From Achromobacter mucicolens (lineage in GTDB: Bacteria > Pseudomonadota > Gammaproteobacteria > Burkholderiales > Burkholderiaceae_B): a DNA stretch of 64,000 nucleotides. Location of the stretch: positions 62,001 through 126,000 of the forward strand of contig NZ_CADIJP010000002.1 of the NCBI RefSeq assembly GCF_902859725.1, given 5' to 3'. The position numbers and the translations under genes were made by a program. Below, piece after piece: positions 29,803-40,787 of this stretch. Under the pieces are notes generated by a model. It was not told the DNA's origin. It saw only the letters and a list, made by a program, of their open reading frames with translations, and searched no databases. Each line of letters begins with the position of its first letter. Within the stretch, counting starts at the first letter, position 1.

Positions 29803-30876
29803 ATGGCCATCCAGTCCGATTCGCTTTCCTCCCGTCCCGACGCCCCCCGCATCGTGACGCCGCAGCCGGTGTCGCCCAACGAGGAGTCGATCGAACGCGC
29901 GTTGCGGCCCAAGGCGCTGGAAGAATATGTCGGGCAGCAGCGCGCCCGCGAACAGCTCGAGATCTTCATCGCCGCGGCCAGAAAGCGGGGCGAGGCGCTG
30001 GACCACGTCCTGCTGTTCGGCCCCCCGGGCCTGGGCAAGACCACGCTGGCGCACATCATTGCGCACGAAATGGGCGTGCAATTGCGTCAGACGTCCGGCC
30101 CCGTTCTCGAACGCCCGGGCGACCTGGCCGCGCTGCTGACCAACCTGGAAAAGAACGACGTCCTCTTCATCGACGAGATCCACCGCCTGTCGCCCGTGGT
30201 CGAGGAAATCCTTTACCCCGCGCTCGAAGACTTCCAGATCGACATCCTGATCGGCGAGGGGCCGGCCGCGCGCAGCGTGAAGCTGGACCTGCAGCCCTTC
30301 ACGCTGGTCGGCGCCACGACCCGCGCGGGCATGCTGACCAATCCGCTGCGCGACCGCTTCGGCATCGTGTCGCGGCTCGAGTTCTACAACGCCGCGGATC
30401 TGGGCCGCATCGTGACGCGCAGCGCGGGCCTGCTCAATGCCGTCATCACGCCGGACGGCGCGGCCGAGGTGGCGCGCCGCGCCCGCGGCACGCCGCGTAT
30501 CGCCAACCGCCTGCTGCGCCGCGTGCGCGACTACGCCGAAGTGAAGGCGGGGGGCACCATCGACGCCGACGTGGCGGGCCGTGCGCTCGCCATGCTGGAA
30601 GTCGATCCGCAGGGCCTGGACCTGATGGACCGCAAGCTGCTCGAAGCCATCGTCCACAAGTTCGATGGCGGTCCGGTCGGCGTGGACAGCCTGGCCGCGG
30701 CCATCGGCGAAGAGCGCGACACGATCGAGGACGTCATCGAGCCGTATCTGATCCAGCACGGTTATCTGCAACGCACGCCGCGCGGCCGCACGGCCACGCT
30801 GACCACGTGGCGCCACCTGGGTCTTGCGCCGCCCGCAGGCACCACGGGCGGCAGCGGCGACCTTTTCGGCAAATAG
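29803..30876 (+). CDS. ruvB: Holliday junction branch-migration ATPase RuvB
   Basis: AAA+ motor of 357 residues that drives branch migration with RuvA. Walker [14 protein letters not shown], Walker [11 protein letters not shown], sensor 1 LVGATTRAG and the arginine finger region [13 protein letters not shown] are all intact. The winged-helix C-terminus ends [16 protein letters not shown]. The ATG at 29803 gives a normal-length protein. Unusually, ruvB is on the plus strand, 2 kb from and facing the ruvC-ruvA genes rather than downstream of them. Confidence 0.97.
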   Translation: MAIQSDSLSSRPDAPRIVTPQPVSPNEESIERALRPKALEEYVGQQRAREQLEIFIAAARKRGEALDHVLLFGPPGLGKTTLAHIIAHEMGVQLRQTSGPVLERPGDLAALLTNLEKNDVLFIDEIHRLSPVVEEILYPALEDFQIDILIGEGPAARSVKLDLQPFTLVGATTRAGMLTNPLRDRFGIVSRLEFYNAADLGRIVTRSAGLLNAVITPDGAAEVARRARGTPRIANRLLRRVRDYAEVKAGGTIDADVAGRALAMLEVDPQGLDLMDRKLLEAIVHKFDGGPVGVDSLAAAIGEERDTIEDVIEPYLIQHGYLQRTPRGRTATLTTWRHLGLAPPAGTTGGSGDLFGK

Positions 30877-30979
30877 TCCTCCCTCGCGCCGTCATGCCTT
30901 CGGGCGGCGCGCAAATCGCGCCGGCGGGTTTATGATCCGAGGGTTTCGTTTCCCCCTCGCGATCTAAGGACCTCATTCC

Positions 30980-31945
30980 ATGCAGCCCGAATTGCCCTCC
31001 TATGATGATGTCGCGCGCGCCAGCGAGCGCCTGGCCGGCAACGCACACCGCACGCCCGTCCTGACCTCGGCCACCGCCGACGCCATCGCCGGCGCGTCGC
31101 TGTTCTTCAAGTGCGAGAACTTCCAGCGCATGGGCGCCTTCAAGTTCCGGGGCGGCTACAACGCGATCGCGCGCCTCACGCCCGAGCAACGGGCCGCAGG
31201 CGTCGTGACCTTCTCGTCGGGCAATCACGCGCAGGCCATCGCGCTGGCCTCCCGGCTGCAAGGGGTCCAGGCCACCATCATCATGCCGCTGGACGCGCCC
31301 GCGGCCAAACGCGCGGCAACAGAAGGCTACGGCGGCAAGATCGTCACGTACGACCGCTACACCGAAGACCGCGAGACCATCGCCCGGCGCATCCAGGCCG
31401 AAACCGGCGCCACGCTGATCCCGCCGTACGACCACGAGGACGTGATCGCGGGGCAGGGCACGGCCGCCAAGGAATTGTTCGAGGAAGTCGGCGAGCTCGA
31501 TTACCTTTTCGTGTGCCTGGGCGGCGGCGGCCTGCTGTCGGGCTCGGCCCTGTCCGCCTTCGCGCTCAGCCCGCGCTGCCTGGTTTATGGCGTGGAGCCC
31601 GAAGCCGGCAATGACGGGCAGCAGTCCTTGCGCAAGGGTGAAATCGTCCGAATCCCCGCGCCCAAGACCTTGGCGGACGGCGCCGCCACCACGCATCTGG
31701 GCAATATCACCTTCCCCCTCATTCAAAAGTACGTGCGCGACATCGTCACGGTGACGGATGAACAGCTCGTGACGACCATGAAGTTCTTCGCCGAACGCAT
31801 GAAGATGGTCGTGGAACCCACGGGCTGCCTGGCGGCGGCGGCCGTCATGCAGAACGTGGTGCCGGTGCGCGGGGCCCGGGTAGGCGTCATCATCAGCGGC
31901 GGCAACGTCGATCTTCCGGCCTACGCAAAGCTGCTGGCCGGCTGA
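30980..31945 (+). CDS. PLP-dependent threonine/serine dehydratase or threo-3-hydroxyaspartate ammonia-lyase family enzyme
   Basis: Fold-type II PLP enzyme of 321 residues. The Schiff-base lysine is Lys55 in GAFKFRGGYNA. The phosphate-binding glycine loop is CLGGGGLLSGSA and SSGNHAQAIA contacts the cofactor carboxylate. There is no C-terminal ACT regulatory domain, unlike biosynthetic IlvA. The length and the motif VVEPTGCLAAAAV suit the serine racemase / threo-3-hydroxyaspartate dehydratase group. The exact substrate cannot be fixed from sequence. Confidence 0.85.
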   Translation: MQPELPSYDDVARASERLAGNAHRTPVLTSATADAIAGASLFFKCENFQRMGAFKFRGGYNAIARLTPEQRAAGVVTFSSGNHAQAIALASRLQGVQATIIMPLDAPAAKRAATEGYGGKIVTYDRYTEDRETIARRIQAETGATLIPPYDHEDVIAGQGTAAKELFEEVGELDYLFVCLGGGGLLSGSALSAFALSPRCLVYGVEPEAGNDGQQSLRKGEIVRIPAPKTLADGAATTHLGNITFPLIQKYVRDIVTVTDEQLVTTMKFFAERMKMVVEPTGCLAAAAVMQNVVPVRGARVGVIISGGNVDLPAYAKLLAG

Positions 31946-32049
31946 CGCGCATCAAGCGGCGCGCGCGGCGCCCCGCTCGCGCGCGCTTGCGCATGCCGAC
32001 CTTGCAGGGCAGAATCGAACCTCGATCCTGACGAACCGGAGGCTACGCC

Positions 32050-32976
32050 ATGCGTATCCTTGTCATTGGCGGCACGGGCTTCATCGGCCGCCACTTGGTA
32101 GCACGGCTTTGCGCGGACCCGCATCAGATCGTCGTGCCCACGCGGCTCCTTGCCCGCGGACGCGACCTGCAATTACTTCCCACCGTCACGCTGCTTCAGG
32201 CTGACATCCACGACGACGCCGCGCTCGATGGCATGGTGCAAGGGTGCGATGCCGTCGTGAACCTGGTGGGCATCCTGCACGGCAACGTGGGCCGGCCGTA
32301 TGGGTCTGATTTCGCGCGCGCTCACGTGCATCTGCCGCAGCGCATCGCGCAGGCCTGTGTGCGCCATGGCGTGCGGCGCCTGCTTCACGTCAGCGCGCTG
32401 GGCGCCGACTCCAGCGGCGACAGCATGTACCAGCGTTCCAAGGGCGACGGCGAGGCCGCCATCAAAGCGGCCTACCAGGACCGGCGCGACATCTGCTGGA
32501 CCATCTTCCGCCCGTCGGTGCTTTTCGGACCCGACGACAACTTCACCAATATGTTCGCGTCCCTGGCGCGTTGGCTGCCGGTGCTGCCGCTGGCGGGCGC
32601 CGATGCGCGCATGCAGCCCATCTATGTGGGCGATGTGGTGACCGCCATGGTCAACGCGCTGGCCGACACCCACACCTGCGGCAAGACCTACGAACTGGGC
32701 GGGCCGCAGGTCTACACGCTGGGCGAGATCGCGCGGCTGTGCGCCGCCTGGAGCGGGCATCCGCGCCCCGTCATCAGCATGCCGATGGGGGTGGGGCGCA
32801 TGCAGGCCCGGTTGTTCGAATGCATGCCGGGCACGCCGCTGATGTCGCGCGACAACCTGGACTCCCTGCGCCGCGACAACGTCTGCGGCGGGCCCATCGC
32901 CCCCGAGTTGCACGTGGTGCCCACGGGCCTGGAGGCCGTGGCGCCGCGCTACCTGCAGCACGGCAAGGCGGTCTAG
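32050..32976 (+). CDS. NDUFA9-like NAD(P)-binding SDR protein
   Basis: Atypical short-chain dehydrogenase of 308 residues. The N-terminal nucleotide-binding motif is GGTGFIGRHLVARL (residues 7-20), and VNLVGIL and HVSALGADS follow as in the complex I NDUFA9 subfamily. The active-site YxxxK appears as MYQRSKGDGE. The gene ends six bases from convergent ruvA. A role in complex I assembly or quinone-related metabolism is known for some relatives, but it is inference here. Confidence 0.82.
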   Translation: MRILVIGGTGFIGRHLVARLCADPHQIVVPTRLLARGRDLQLLPTVTLLQADIHDDAALDGMVQGCDAVVNLVGILHGNVGRPYGSDFARAHVHLPQRIAQACVRHGVRRLLHVSALGADSSGDSMYQRSKGDGEAAIKAAYQDRRDICWTIFRPSVLFGPDDNFTNMFASLARWLPVLPLAGADARMQPIYVGDVVTAMVNALADTHTCGKTYELGGPQVYTLGEIARLCAAWSGHPRPVISMPMGVGRMQARLFECMPGTPLMSRDNLDSLRRDNVCGGPIAPELHVVPTGLEAVAPRYLQHGKAV

Positions 32977-32982
32977 CGCCAG

Positions 32983-33555
32983 TTAGCGCACCAGCGCCTT
33001 CAGCGCCTGTTTGATGCCGTCGGACACGCCCACGCCTTCGGGCAGCGTCTTCAGCGCCGACAGCGATTCCTTCTCGGAGTAACCCAGCGCCAGCAGGGCA
33101 TTCAGGATGTCGGACTGGTTGTCGTGCGTGACGTGCGCCGCTGCGCCGATGTCCGCGCCCAGCTTGCCGCGCATCTCCAGCAGCAGCCGTTCCGCGGTCT
33201 TCTTGCCGATGCCGGGCACGCGGGTCAGGCGGCCGGACTCCTGCAGCGTGATGGCCTGCGCCAGGTCCGCGACCGACAGGCCGGACAGCACAGACAGCGC
33301 CGTGCGCGCGCCGATGCCGCTGACCTTGATGAGTTCACGGAACGCGCTGCGCTCGCCGGCCGAGGCAAAGCCATACAGGATGTGGGCGTCTTCACGCACG
33401 GTCAGGTGCGTGTAGAGCGTGACGCGCGCGCCCGTCTCGGGCAGCGAATACAGCGTGCTCATGGGCACGTCGATGTCATACCCGATTCCGCCCACATCCA
33501 CGCAGATCGTGGGGGGCAGTTTTTCGATCAGGGTTCCGGTGATTCTTCCGATCAT
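32983..33555 (-). CDS. ruvA: Holliday junction branch-migration protein RuvA
   Basis: A 190-residue junction-binding protein. Domain I begins [15 protein letters not shown]. The helix-hairpin-helix DNA-binding motifs are visible as [16 protein letters not shown] and [21 protein letters not shown]. The C-terminal domain III that regulates RuvB is present ([15 protein letters not shown]). It is 128 bases downstream of ruvC on the minus strand; that gap is GC-rich and contains nothing that I recognise. Confidence 0.97.
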   Translation of the reverse strand: MIGRITGTLIEKLPPTICVDVGGIGYDIDVPMSTLYSLPETGARVTLYTHLTVREDAHILYGFASAGERSAFRELIKVSGIGARTALSVLSGLSVADLAQAITLQESGRLTRVPGIGKKTAERLLLEMRGKLGADIGAAAHVTHDNQSDILNALLALGYSEKESLSALKTLPEGVGVSDGIKQALKALVR

Positions 33556-33683
33556 GGTGAGAGGCCTGCAATGGTGGCGGCCGCGGAACGCGCGGCGAAT
33601 GCGGGGATTCTATACGGGAGGGCCTGGCAGCGGGTCGGGCCGCCCGGGGAGGGCCACCCAGGTTGTGGCTGCCCGGGCTGCGC

Positions 33684-34231
33684 TCAGCCGATCAGCCGGC
33701 CATTGCGGATGCGGGTCTTGCCGCCCATCCGCAGCGCGCTGCCCAGACGTTCCAGCTTGTCCTGCAGCGGTCCCACGTGCGCGTGGCAGATCGCGCAGGC
33801 CAGCGCGTCGGCCGAGTCGGGGGCCGGCATGCCATCCAGCGCCAGCAGGTGCTGCACCATCATCTGCACCTGCTCTTTCGCGGCGCGGCCAGTGCCGACC
33901 ACGGCCTTCTTGATCTGCAGCGCGGTGTACTCGTGCACGTCCAGCGAACTGTCGGCCAGCGCGCAAAGCGCCGCGCCGCGGGCCTGGCCCAGCAGCAGGG
34001 TGGAAGCGGGATTGGTGTTCAGAAAGACGATTTCCAGCGCGGCCACGTCAGGTTGCGTGTCGCGGGCCACCTGGCGCAGGTTGTCCAGGATGACCTTCAG
34101 GCGTTCGGACAGCGTCAGCGCCGGCGGGACCACGATGGTCCCGCTGGCCACGTAACGCAGCCGCGAGCCTTCGGCATCGATCACACCGAAGCCGGTGCGG
34201 CGCAGGCCGGGATCGATGCCGAGGACGCGCA

Positions 34232-34232
<1 letters not shown>
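33684..34232 (-). CDS. ruvC: crossover junction endodeoxyribonuclease RuvC
   Basis: Holliday junction resolvase of 182 residues. The catalytic acids of the RNase H-like fold are placed as in the family: Asp7 in [17 protein letters not shown], Glu in [13 protein letters not shown], and the C-terminal pair in [12 protein letters not shown]. The start overlaps the purH stop by one base, indicating translational coupling. Confidence 0.96.
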
Positions 34233-35821
<1,589 letters not shown>

Positions 35822-35922
35822 GATGGGACGGAGTGGGGCGGGAGCGCCTTTCTCGTTCTGGTCGGATGGGAAATCTGGAAGCGGCGGCGGCGCGACGCAT
35901 GCGCCGCCCGCGCGAGGGAAAT

Positions 35923-36162
35923 CTATACCTGGATATTGTGCGCCAGCAACTTCTTGCGCAGGGTGTTGCGGGTGATGCCCAGCATTTCGGACGCCCGGGA
36001 CTGATTGCCGCCCGACCGCTCCAACGCTACTTCAAGCACCGGGCGCTCCACGCAGCGCATGACCATGTCCCACATATCGTGGGGCTCGGACTCGCCCAAG
36101 TCTTCGAAATAGCGCTCCAGGCTGGCGCGCACGCATTCTTCCAGGACATCTTTCTTGCTCAT
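35923..36162 (-). CDS. fis: Fis-family DNA-binding protein
   Basis: A 79-residue nucleoid protein. The C-terminal helix-turn-helix [22 protein letters not shown] is nearly the Fis consensus. The N-terminus is shorter than E. coli Fis (98), as is usual in betaproteobacteria, where it lacks the long beta-hairpin arm. It follows dusB by 36 bases, the conserved dusB-fis arrangement. A 101-base gap separates it from purH. Confidence 0.93.
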   Translation of the reverse strand: MSKKDVLEECVRASLERYFEDLGESEPHDMWDMVMRCVERPVLEVALERSGGNQSRASEMLGITRNTLRKKLLAHNIQV

Positions 36163-36198
36163 TTGAGTACAGATATTTTTATGTTGGTGTTGAGGCGG

Positions 36199-37224
36199 TC
36201 ATGCCGCCAGCAGGGCTTGCGCGGCCGGCGCCGGGGTACAGCTGCCGTCGCTTGAGAGGGTGTCGAACCAGTCCGCCACCGCCCGCCATTGGTCGCGGGT
36301 GTTGTCGATCAGGTTCATGCGGGCGCAAAACGAATCCGCGCCCGGCAGGCCGTCCACATACCAGCCTATGTGCTTGCGCGCGGTACGTACGCCGGTGTGC
36401 TCGCCATAGAAACGGTAGTGGTCGTCGAGATGTTCGAGCAGCAGCTCGCGCATTTCCCCGTAAGAGGGAGGGGCCAGTGTTTCGCCCGTGCGCAGGTAGT
36501 GGTCGATTTCGCGGAAGATCCACGGGCGGCCCTGGGCCGCCCGGCCAATCATGACCGCATCGGCGCCAGTGTAATCCAGGACGTGCCTGGCTTTGGCGGG
36601 CGAGTCGATATCTCCGTTCGCGATCACGGGGATGCCGATTTCAGCCTTGACGGCGCGGATGGTGTCATATTCCGCCTCGCCCGTATAGAGGTCGGCCCGC
36701 GTGCGGCCGTGCAGGGTCAGGGCGGCGATGCCCGCGTTTTCGGCCAGCTTGGCCACGCGCAGCGCATTGCGGCTGCTGCGGTCCCAGCCGGTCCGGGTCT
36801 TCAGGGTGACGGGCACGCCAAGCGGTGCGCAGGCGGCCACCACGGCGTCCAGGATGCGGACGATCAGGTCTTCGTGGCGCAACAGCGCCGACCCGGACGC
36901 CACGTTGCACACTTTCTTGACCGGACAGCCCATGTTGATGTCGATGATCCGGGCGCCCTTGTTGGCGTTGAACGCCGCGGCCTCAGCCATCATGGCCGGA
37001 TCCGCCCCCGCAATCTGCACGGAAATGGGGGCGATCTCGCCGTCGTGGTTCAGGCGGCGCGATGTCTTGACGCTATCCCACAGTTTGGGGTTGCTGGCGG
37101 CCATCTCGGACACCGCGTAACCCGCCCCCAGCTTCTTGCAAAGCTGGCGGAAAGGACGGTCCGTCACGCCCGCCATGGGCGCGACAAGAACGTTGTTGGG
37201 AAGGGTCCACTGGCCTATGCGCAT
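36199..37224 (-). CDS. dusB: tRNA-dihydrouridine synthase B
   Basis: FMN-dependent enzyme of 341 residues that reduces uridine in tRNA D-loops. The FMN barrel begins with LVAPMAGVTDRPFRQL. The catalytic cysteine is in NMGCPVKKVC, and TLHGRTRADLYTGEA plus VIANGDIDSPAKA are family motifs. The ATG at 37224 gives MRIGQWTLPNNV; a GTG two codons upstream is possible but has no better ribosome site. First gene of the dusB-fis-purH-ruvC-ruvA block. Confidence 0.95.
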   Translation of the reverse strand: MRIGQWTLPNNVLVAPMAGVTDRPFRQLCKKLGAGYAVSEMAASNPKLWDSVKTSRRLNHDGEIAPISVQIAGADPAMMAEAAAFNANKGARIIDINMGCPVKKVCNVASGSALLRHEDLIVRILDAVVAACAPLGVPVTLKTRTGWDRSSRNALRVAKLAENAGIAALTLHGRTRADLYTGEAEYDTIRAVKAEIGIPVIANGDIDSPAKARHVLDYTGADAVMIGRAAQGRPWIFREIDHYLRTGETLAPPSYGEMRELLLEHLDDHYRFYGEHTGVRTARKHIGWYVDGLPGADSFCARMNLIDNTRDQWRAVADWFDTLSSDGSCTPAPAAQALLAA

Positions 37225-37341
37225 GCTCACATTTTAACCGGCTCGATCGAACCCCCATTTTTGGAGGGACGATGGCCTGGTAACAGATGGGGGGGAACGA
37301 GGGGAAGCCGGCCCCTGAACGGGGCCGGAGCCGACGGGGAT

Positions 37342-38511
37342 TTACGCCCGGAATCCTTGGAGCAGGTGCTGGGCGAGCGGGGCGCGCATGGGGGAGGCCA
37401 GATCCATCCCCAGCAGGGCGGCGCCGCAGGCGTGTTCCACGGGCGCCAGCCCCGTGGCGAAGATGCGCGGCATGAAATCGGTAAGTCCGGCCGTGATGAA
37501 GCGGTCGAGGTGGCGCGCGCTGGCGAACTCGGCCAGGGCCGGTCCGGGATTGGCGCCGGGACGGGCCAGCCAGCCGGTCAGCGTCTGAGCAAGGCGCGCC
37601 GCATCGCGCAGGCCGAGGTTCAATCCTTGGCCCGCCACCGGGTGCAGGGTCTGCGCGGCGTTGCCGATGGCCGCGACCCGGCCGTGCACCTGGGCGCGCC
37701 GGGCGGACAGGGCCAGCGGAAAGACATGGCGCGGCGCATGGCTGGTCAGTCGGCCCAGGCGGTCGCCAAAGGCCTGCGTCAGCGCATGCGAGAACGCGAC
37801 GTTGTCCAGGGCAGCGAGTTCGGCCGCGCGGTCCGGCGCGCTGCACCAGACGACGGAATAGGCATCCGGGGTCTGCGGGTGCGGCAGCAGCGCCAGCGGA
37901 CCTTCGGAGGTGAAGCGCTCCCAGGCCCAGCCGCGCCGCGGCAGGGTGGCGTGGGCGGTGGTCAGCACGGCGTGCTGGTCGTAATCGCGCCGCACATCCG
38001 TGGCGCCGGCGCCGTCGGACTGCACGGCGACGCCGCAAAGGATTTCCGTGTCGCCCTGCTGGATGCGCACGCCGTCGGCGTCCTGCATGCCGATCTGCGC
38101 CGGGGGGCCGGCCAGCACGGAGACGCCGCAAGCGGCCACGCATTCGTCCAGCTTGGCGTACAGGCCGGAATAGGCCACCACGCTGCCCAGCTGGGGCACG
38201 CCAAAATCGGTGTTCTGGATGAGCGTTCGGCCCAGCCGGCCGCGCTGCGACACGTGGATGTTGCGAATGTCGGCCGAGCGTTCAGGCCAGGCATGCAGCG
38301 ACTCCAGCAGCACCCGGCTGCCGTGGTTCATGGCCAGCACGCGCGGATCGGCGGCGGGCACGGCCGCGGCCGGGGTGACGGGCGCCGGTGCGCTGCCCGC
38401 GAGCAGGGCGATGCGCGCCGGGTCCGGCGCCACGCGCGCCAGCATCAGGGCCAATACGCGGCCCACGGGGCCGGCGCCAAGAATCGCAATGTCGAAGGCG
38501 GAGGAAGTCAT
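37342..38511 (-). CDS. UbiH/VisC-family FAD-dependent hydroxylase
   Basis: A 389-residue flavoprotein monooxygenase of the ubiquinone hydroxylase family. The FAD dinucleotide motif is ILGAGPVGRVLALML (residues 10-24) and the second FAD motif, near the C-terminus, is AIGNAAQTLHPVAGQGLNLGLRDA. It probably hydroxylates the aromatic ring of a ubiquinone precursor. In E. coli ubiH sits beside pepP; here pepP is the next minus-strand gene, with one opposite-strand gene between, which supports the UbiH reading. UbiF or UbiI specificity cannot be excluded. Confidence 0.85.
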   Translation of the reverse strand: MTSSAFDIAILGAGPVGRVLALMLARVAPDPARIALLAGSAPAPVTPAAAVPAADPRVLAMNHGSRVLLESLHAWPERSADIRNIHVSQRGRLGRTLIQNTDFGVPQLGSVVAYSGLYAKLDECVAACGVSVLAGPPAQIGMQDADGVRIQQGDTEILCGVAVQSDGAGATDVRRDYDQHAVLTTAHATLPRRGWAWERFTSEGPLALLPHPQTPDAYSVVWCSAPDRAAELAALDNVAFSHALTQAFGDRLGRLTSHAPRHVFPLALSARRAQVHGRVAAIGNAAQTLHPVAGQGLNLGLRDAARLAQTLTGWLARPGANPGPALAEFASARHLDRFITAGLTDFMPRIFATGLAPVEHACGAALLGMDLASPMRAPLAQHLLQGFRA

Positions 38512-38589
38512 GCCCGGATTTTAACCGTCCACTACAATCGCGGCAGCCGCCGCCGCTTGGCGCCTACGCCCCTTTTCCGGTTGATTGAC

Positions 38590-39054
38590 ATGACGCAGGC
38601 TCAGGCTTCCTCTTCGCTATCCGCCGTCTCCGCGCGCCGCCCCCTCAGCAAGGTCGCGGTGGGACTCTTGGCCTGCCTGTTCGGCGCGTTTGGCGCGCAC
38701 TGGTGGTATCTGGGCCGGCGCCACGCCTGGCTGGTGACCGTGTTCGCCGCCGTGTGCCTGTTCTGCGCCATGCGCTTCTACCCGGTCTGGTACGACAACC
38801 CCGCGTTCTTCCTGCTGTTCATTCCCATGATCGACGGGTTCATCGAAAGCGCGGTCTATTCCCTGATGCCCGACGAGAAGTTCGACCGGATCTGCAATCC
38901 GGGCCTGGGCAAGGTGTCTTCGACAGGCTGGGGGCCGGTGCTGGTCGCCATTCTGGCGTGCCTGGTCGGCGCCATCGTCACCATGTTCGCCATCGCGATG
39001 GTGGTGGTCTACGTCTGGGTGGCCATGGGCTGGCTGGACGGCTACGTGCTGTAG
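38590..39054 (+). CDS. TM2-domain membrane protein
   Basis: A 154-residue protein with a TM2-like pair of membrane segments: GLLACLFGAFGAHWWYLGRR and then WLVTVFAAVCLFCAMRF, plus two further hydrophobic segments toward the C-terminus (VAILACLVGAIVTMFAIAMV). The ATG at 38590 gives a cytoplasmic Ser/Ala-rich start. It is wedged on the opposite strand between the ubiH-type gene and pepP. Function unknown. Confidence 0.82.
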   Translation: MTQAQASSSLSAVSARRPLSKVAVGLLACLFGAFGAHWWYLGRRHAWLVTVFAAVCLFCAMRFYPVWYDNPAFFLLFIPMIDGFIESAVYSLMPDEKFDRICNPGLGKVSSTGWGPVLVAILACLVGAIVTMFAIAMVVVYVWVAMGWLDGYVL

Positions 39055-39067
39055 GCCGCCGGCCGCG

Positions 39068-40408
39068 TCATTCGCGCATCAGCGCCTCGATCTCGCTGGC
39101 CTGCACCGGCACGCCGCGGGTGATCAGTTCGCATCCTTCGTCCGTGACCAGCGCATCGTCTTCCGTGCGGATGCCGATGTTCCAGTAGGCCTCGGGCACA
39201 TCGTCCGCGGGGCGCACGTAGATGCCCGGCTCGATGGTCAGCATCATCCCGGTTTGCAGCGTGCGCCACGGCCGATCGGTGCCGGGCGCGCCGGGCTGGC
39301 GGTAGTCGCCGACATCATGCACGTCCAGGCCCAGCCAGTGCCCGGTGCGGTGCATGTAGAAGCGGCTGTAGTCGCCCGATTCCAGCACGCCGTCCAGCGA
39401 TCCCTTCAGCAGTTTCAGGTCCAGCATGCCTTGCGCCAGGACGCGCAGGGCGGCTTCGTGCGCATCGTTGAAGCTGCGGCCGGGCGCGGTGGCCTGGGCG
39501 GCCGCGTCCTGCGCCGCGACGGTCAGGTCATAAAGCGCGCGCTGCGGGCCGCTGTAGCGGCCGTTCGCCGGAAAGGTGCGGGTGATGTCGCTGGCGTAGC
39601 TGTCCACTTCGCAGCCCGCATCGACCAGCACCAGATCGCCGTCGCGCAGCACTGCCTCGCCCGCCGGGTAGTGCAGGACACAGGCGTTGGCCCCGGCCGC
39701 GACGATGCTGTTGTAGGCCACGGACTGGGCGCCGTGGCGGCGGAATTCATAAAGCAGCTCGGCCTCGATCTCGTACTCGCGCATGCCGGGCCGCGCCACG
39801 CGCATGGCGCGCGCGTGGGCGCCGGCCGAAATCTTGGCCGCGCGCCGCATGGCGGCGATTTCCGAGGCGTCCTTGATGAGCCGCATGTCGGCCAGCAGCG
39901 GCCGCACGTCCTGCTGCCGGCTGGGCGGCTGGCGCCCGCCGCGGCTTTTCTCGCGCGCCGCCGCCAGCCAGCGGTGCAGGCGGCCGTCCGTGCGCTTGTC
40001 CCCGGCCAGCGGGGCGTACAGGGTGGGGTGGTCCAGCATCAGCGCGGGCACCAGTTCGTCCAGCGCGTCGATGGGATGGGCGTCGTCGAATCCGAAATGG
40101 GCGGCCGCGGCCTCGGGGCCGAAGCGCTTGCCCTCCCACAATTCATGCTCCACGTGACGTGGCCGGCAGAACAGTACGGCGCGGTCGGTCGAACCCGCCA
40201 CCAGCACCACCCAGGCGTCGGGTTCGGTAAAGCCCGTCAGGTAGAAGAAATCGCTGTCGTGCCGGTAAGGAAATTCCGCATCGCGGTTGCGGATGGCTTC
40301 CGTTGCGGTCGCCAGGATGGCGATGCCGCCGCCTTCCGCGCGCATGCGATCCATCAGGCGCTGGCGCCGCGCGGCGAAAGGGGCGAGGTCGTCGGGAGGC
40401 AGGCTCAT
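39068..40408 (-). CDS. pepP: Xaa-Pro aminopeptidase P
   Basis: Dinuclear manganese/zinc M24 peptidase of 446 residues that removes the N-terminal residue before proline. Metal ligands are visible in order: Asp and Asp in VDAGCEVDSYASDITRTF, His in HRTGHWLGLDVHD, Glu in LTIEPGIYV and Glu in GIRTEDDALVT. The N-terminal AMP_N domain carries NRDAEFPYRHDSDFFYLTGF. Length fits E. coli PepP (441). Confidence 0.95.
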   Translation of the reverse strand: MSLPPDDLAPFAARRQRLMDRMRAEGGGIAILATATEAIRNRDAEFPYRHDSDFFYLTGFTEPDAWVVLVAGSTDRAVLFCRPRHVEHELWEGKRFGPEAAAAHFGFDDAHPIDALDELVPALMLDHPTLYAPLAGDKRTDGRLHRWLAAAREKSRGGRQPPSRQQDVRPLLADMRLIKDASEIAAMRRAAKISAGAHARAMRVARPGMREYEIEAELLYEFRRHGAQSVAYNSIVAAGANACVLHYPAGEAVLRDGDLVLVDAGCEVDSYASDITRTFPANGRYSGPQRALYDLTVAAQDAAAQATAPGRSFNDAHEAALRVLAQGMLDLKLLKGSLDGVLESGDYSRFYMHRTGHWLGLDVHDVGDYRQPGAPGTDRPWRTLQTGMMLTIEPGIYVRPADDVPEAYWNIGIRTEDDALVTDEGCELITRGVPVQASEIEALMRE

Positions 40409-40522
40409 GTCGGGCGGGCCGGGCGCGCAGCCCCGGCAAGGGCGGAAGATGGGGCTACTTTACCTGCCATCCCGCGAATGCAACACCCCGTGGCGTATCC
40501 GCGTTGGCCGTGCGGTGATGAC

Positions 40523-40550
40523 TGGACAACGTGCCGGCCGCTGCTACAAT
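40523..40550 (+). promoter_or_regulatory. promoter of the riboswitch-exchanger transcript
   Basis: TGGACA (40523-40528), a 16-base spacer and TACAAT (40545-40550). A start site near 40557 would put the riboswitch right at the 5' end of the mRNA. Confidence 0.55.
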
Positions 40551-40557
40551 CGCCGCT

Positions 40558-40722
40558 CTGTCATTGGGGAGTAGCCATCCTTTGTCCCCAAAGGAGTCAG
40601 CGTCAACAGACTTGGTGGTTCAGTGCTGCGGAGCAGCCGCTAGAACCCCATGGCGCTGACGGCACCCACGTCCGGCTTGCAGCCGCGTGGATCAGCCAGG
40701 CGAGACCTTTGGCCGCGTAGCG
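40558..40722 (+). promoter_or_regulatory. yybP-ykoY (manganese) riboswitch
   Basis: The two conserved loops of the yybP-ykoY class are present: GGGGAGTAG at 40566-40574 and CGAGACCTTTGGCC at 40701-40714. Between them, GTCAGCG (40596-40602) pairs with CGCTGAC (40654-40660), and GGTTC pairs with GAACC inside it. This class binds Mn2+ and turns on genes for Mn export or related cation transporters. It lies 65 bases upstream of a cation exchanger gene. The pairing partner of the expression platform near the start codon was not resolved. Confidence 0.85.
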
Positions 40723-40787
40723 TTCACCCTTGGCCGGGCGAGCCGCTGCGTCGCGCCAATGGTATCCGCTCGTCCGGCCGCATTCCC

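Noticed and set aside
38533-38538. Recurrent CTACAATCG motif (also near 47003 and 14344) as a family of promoters
   Set aside because: TACAAT suits a -10 box, but no acceptable -35 was found at these sites; only the copy at 40545 has one and is annotated.
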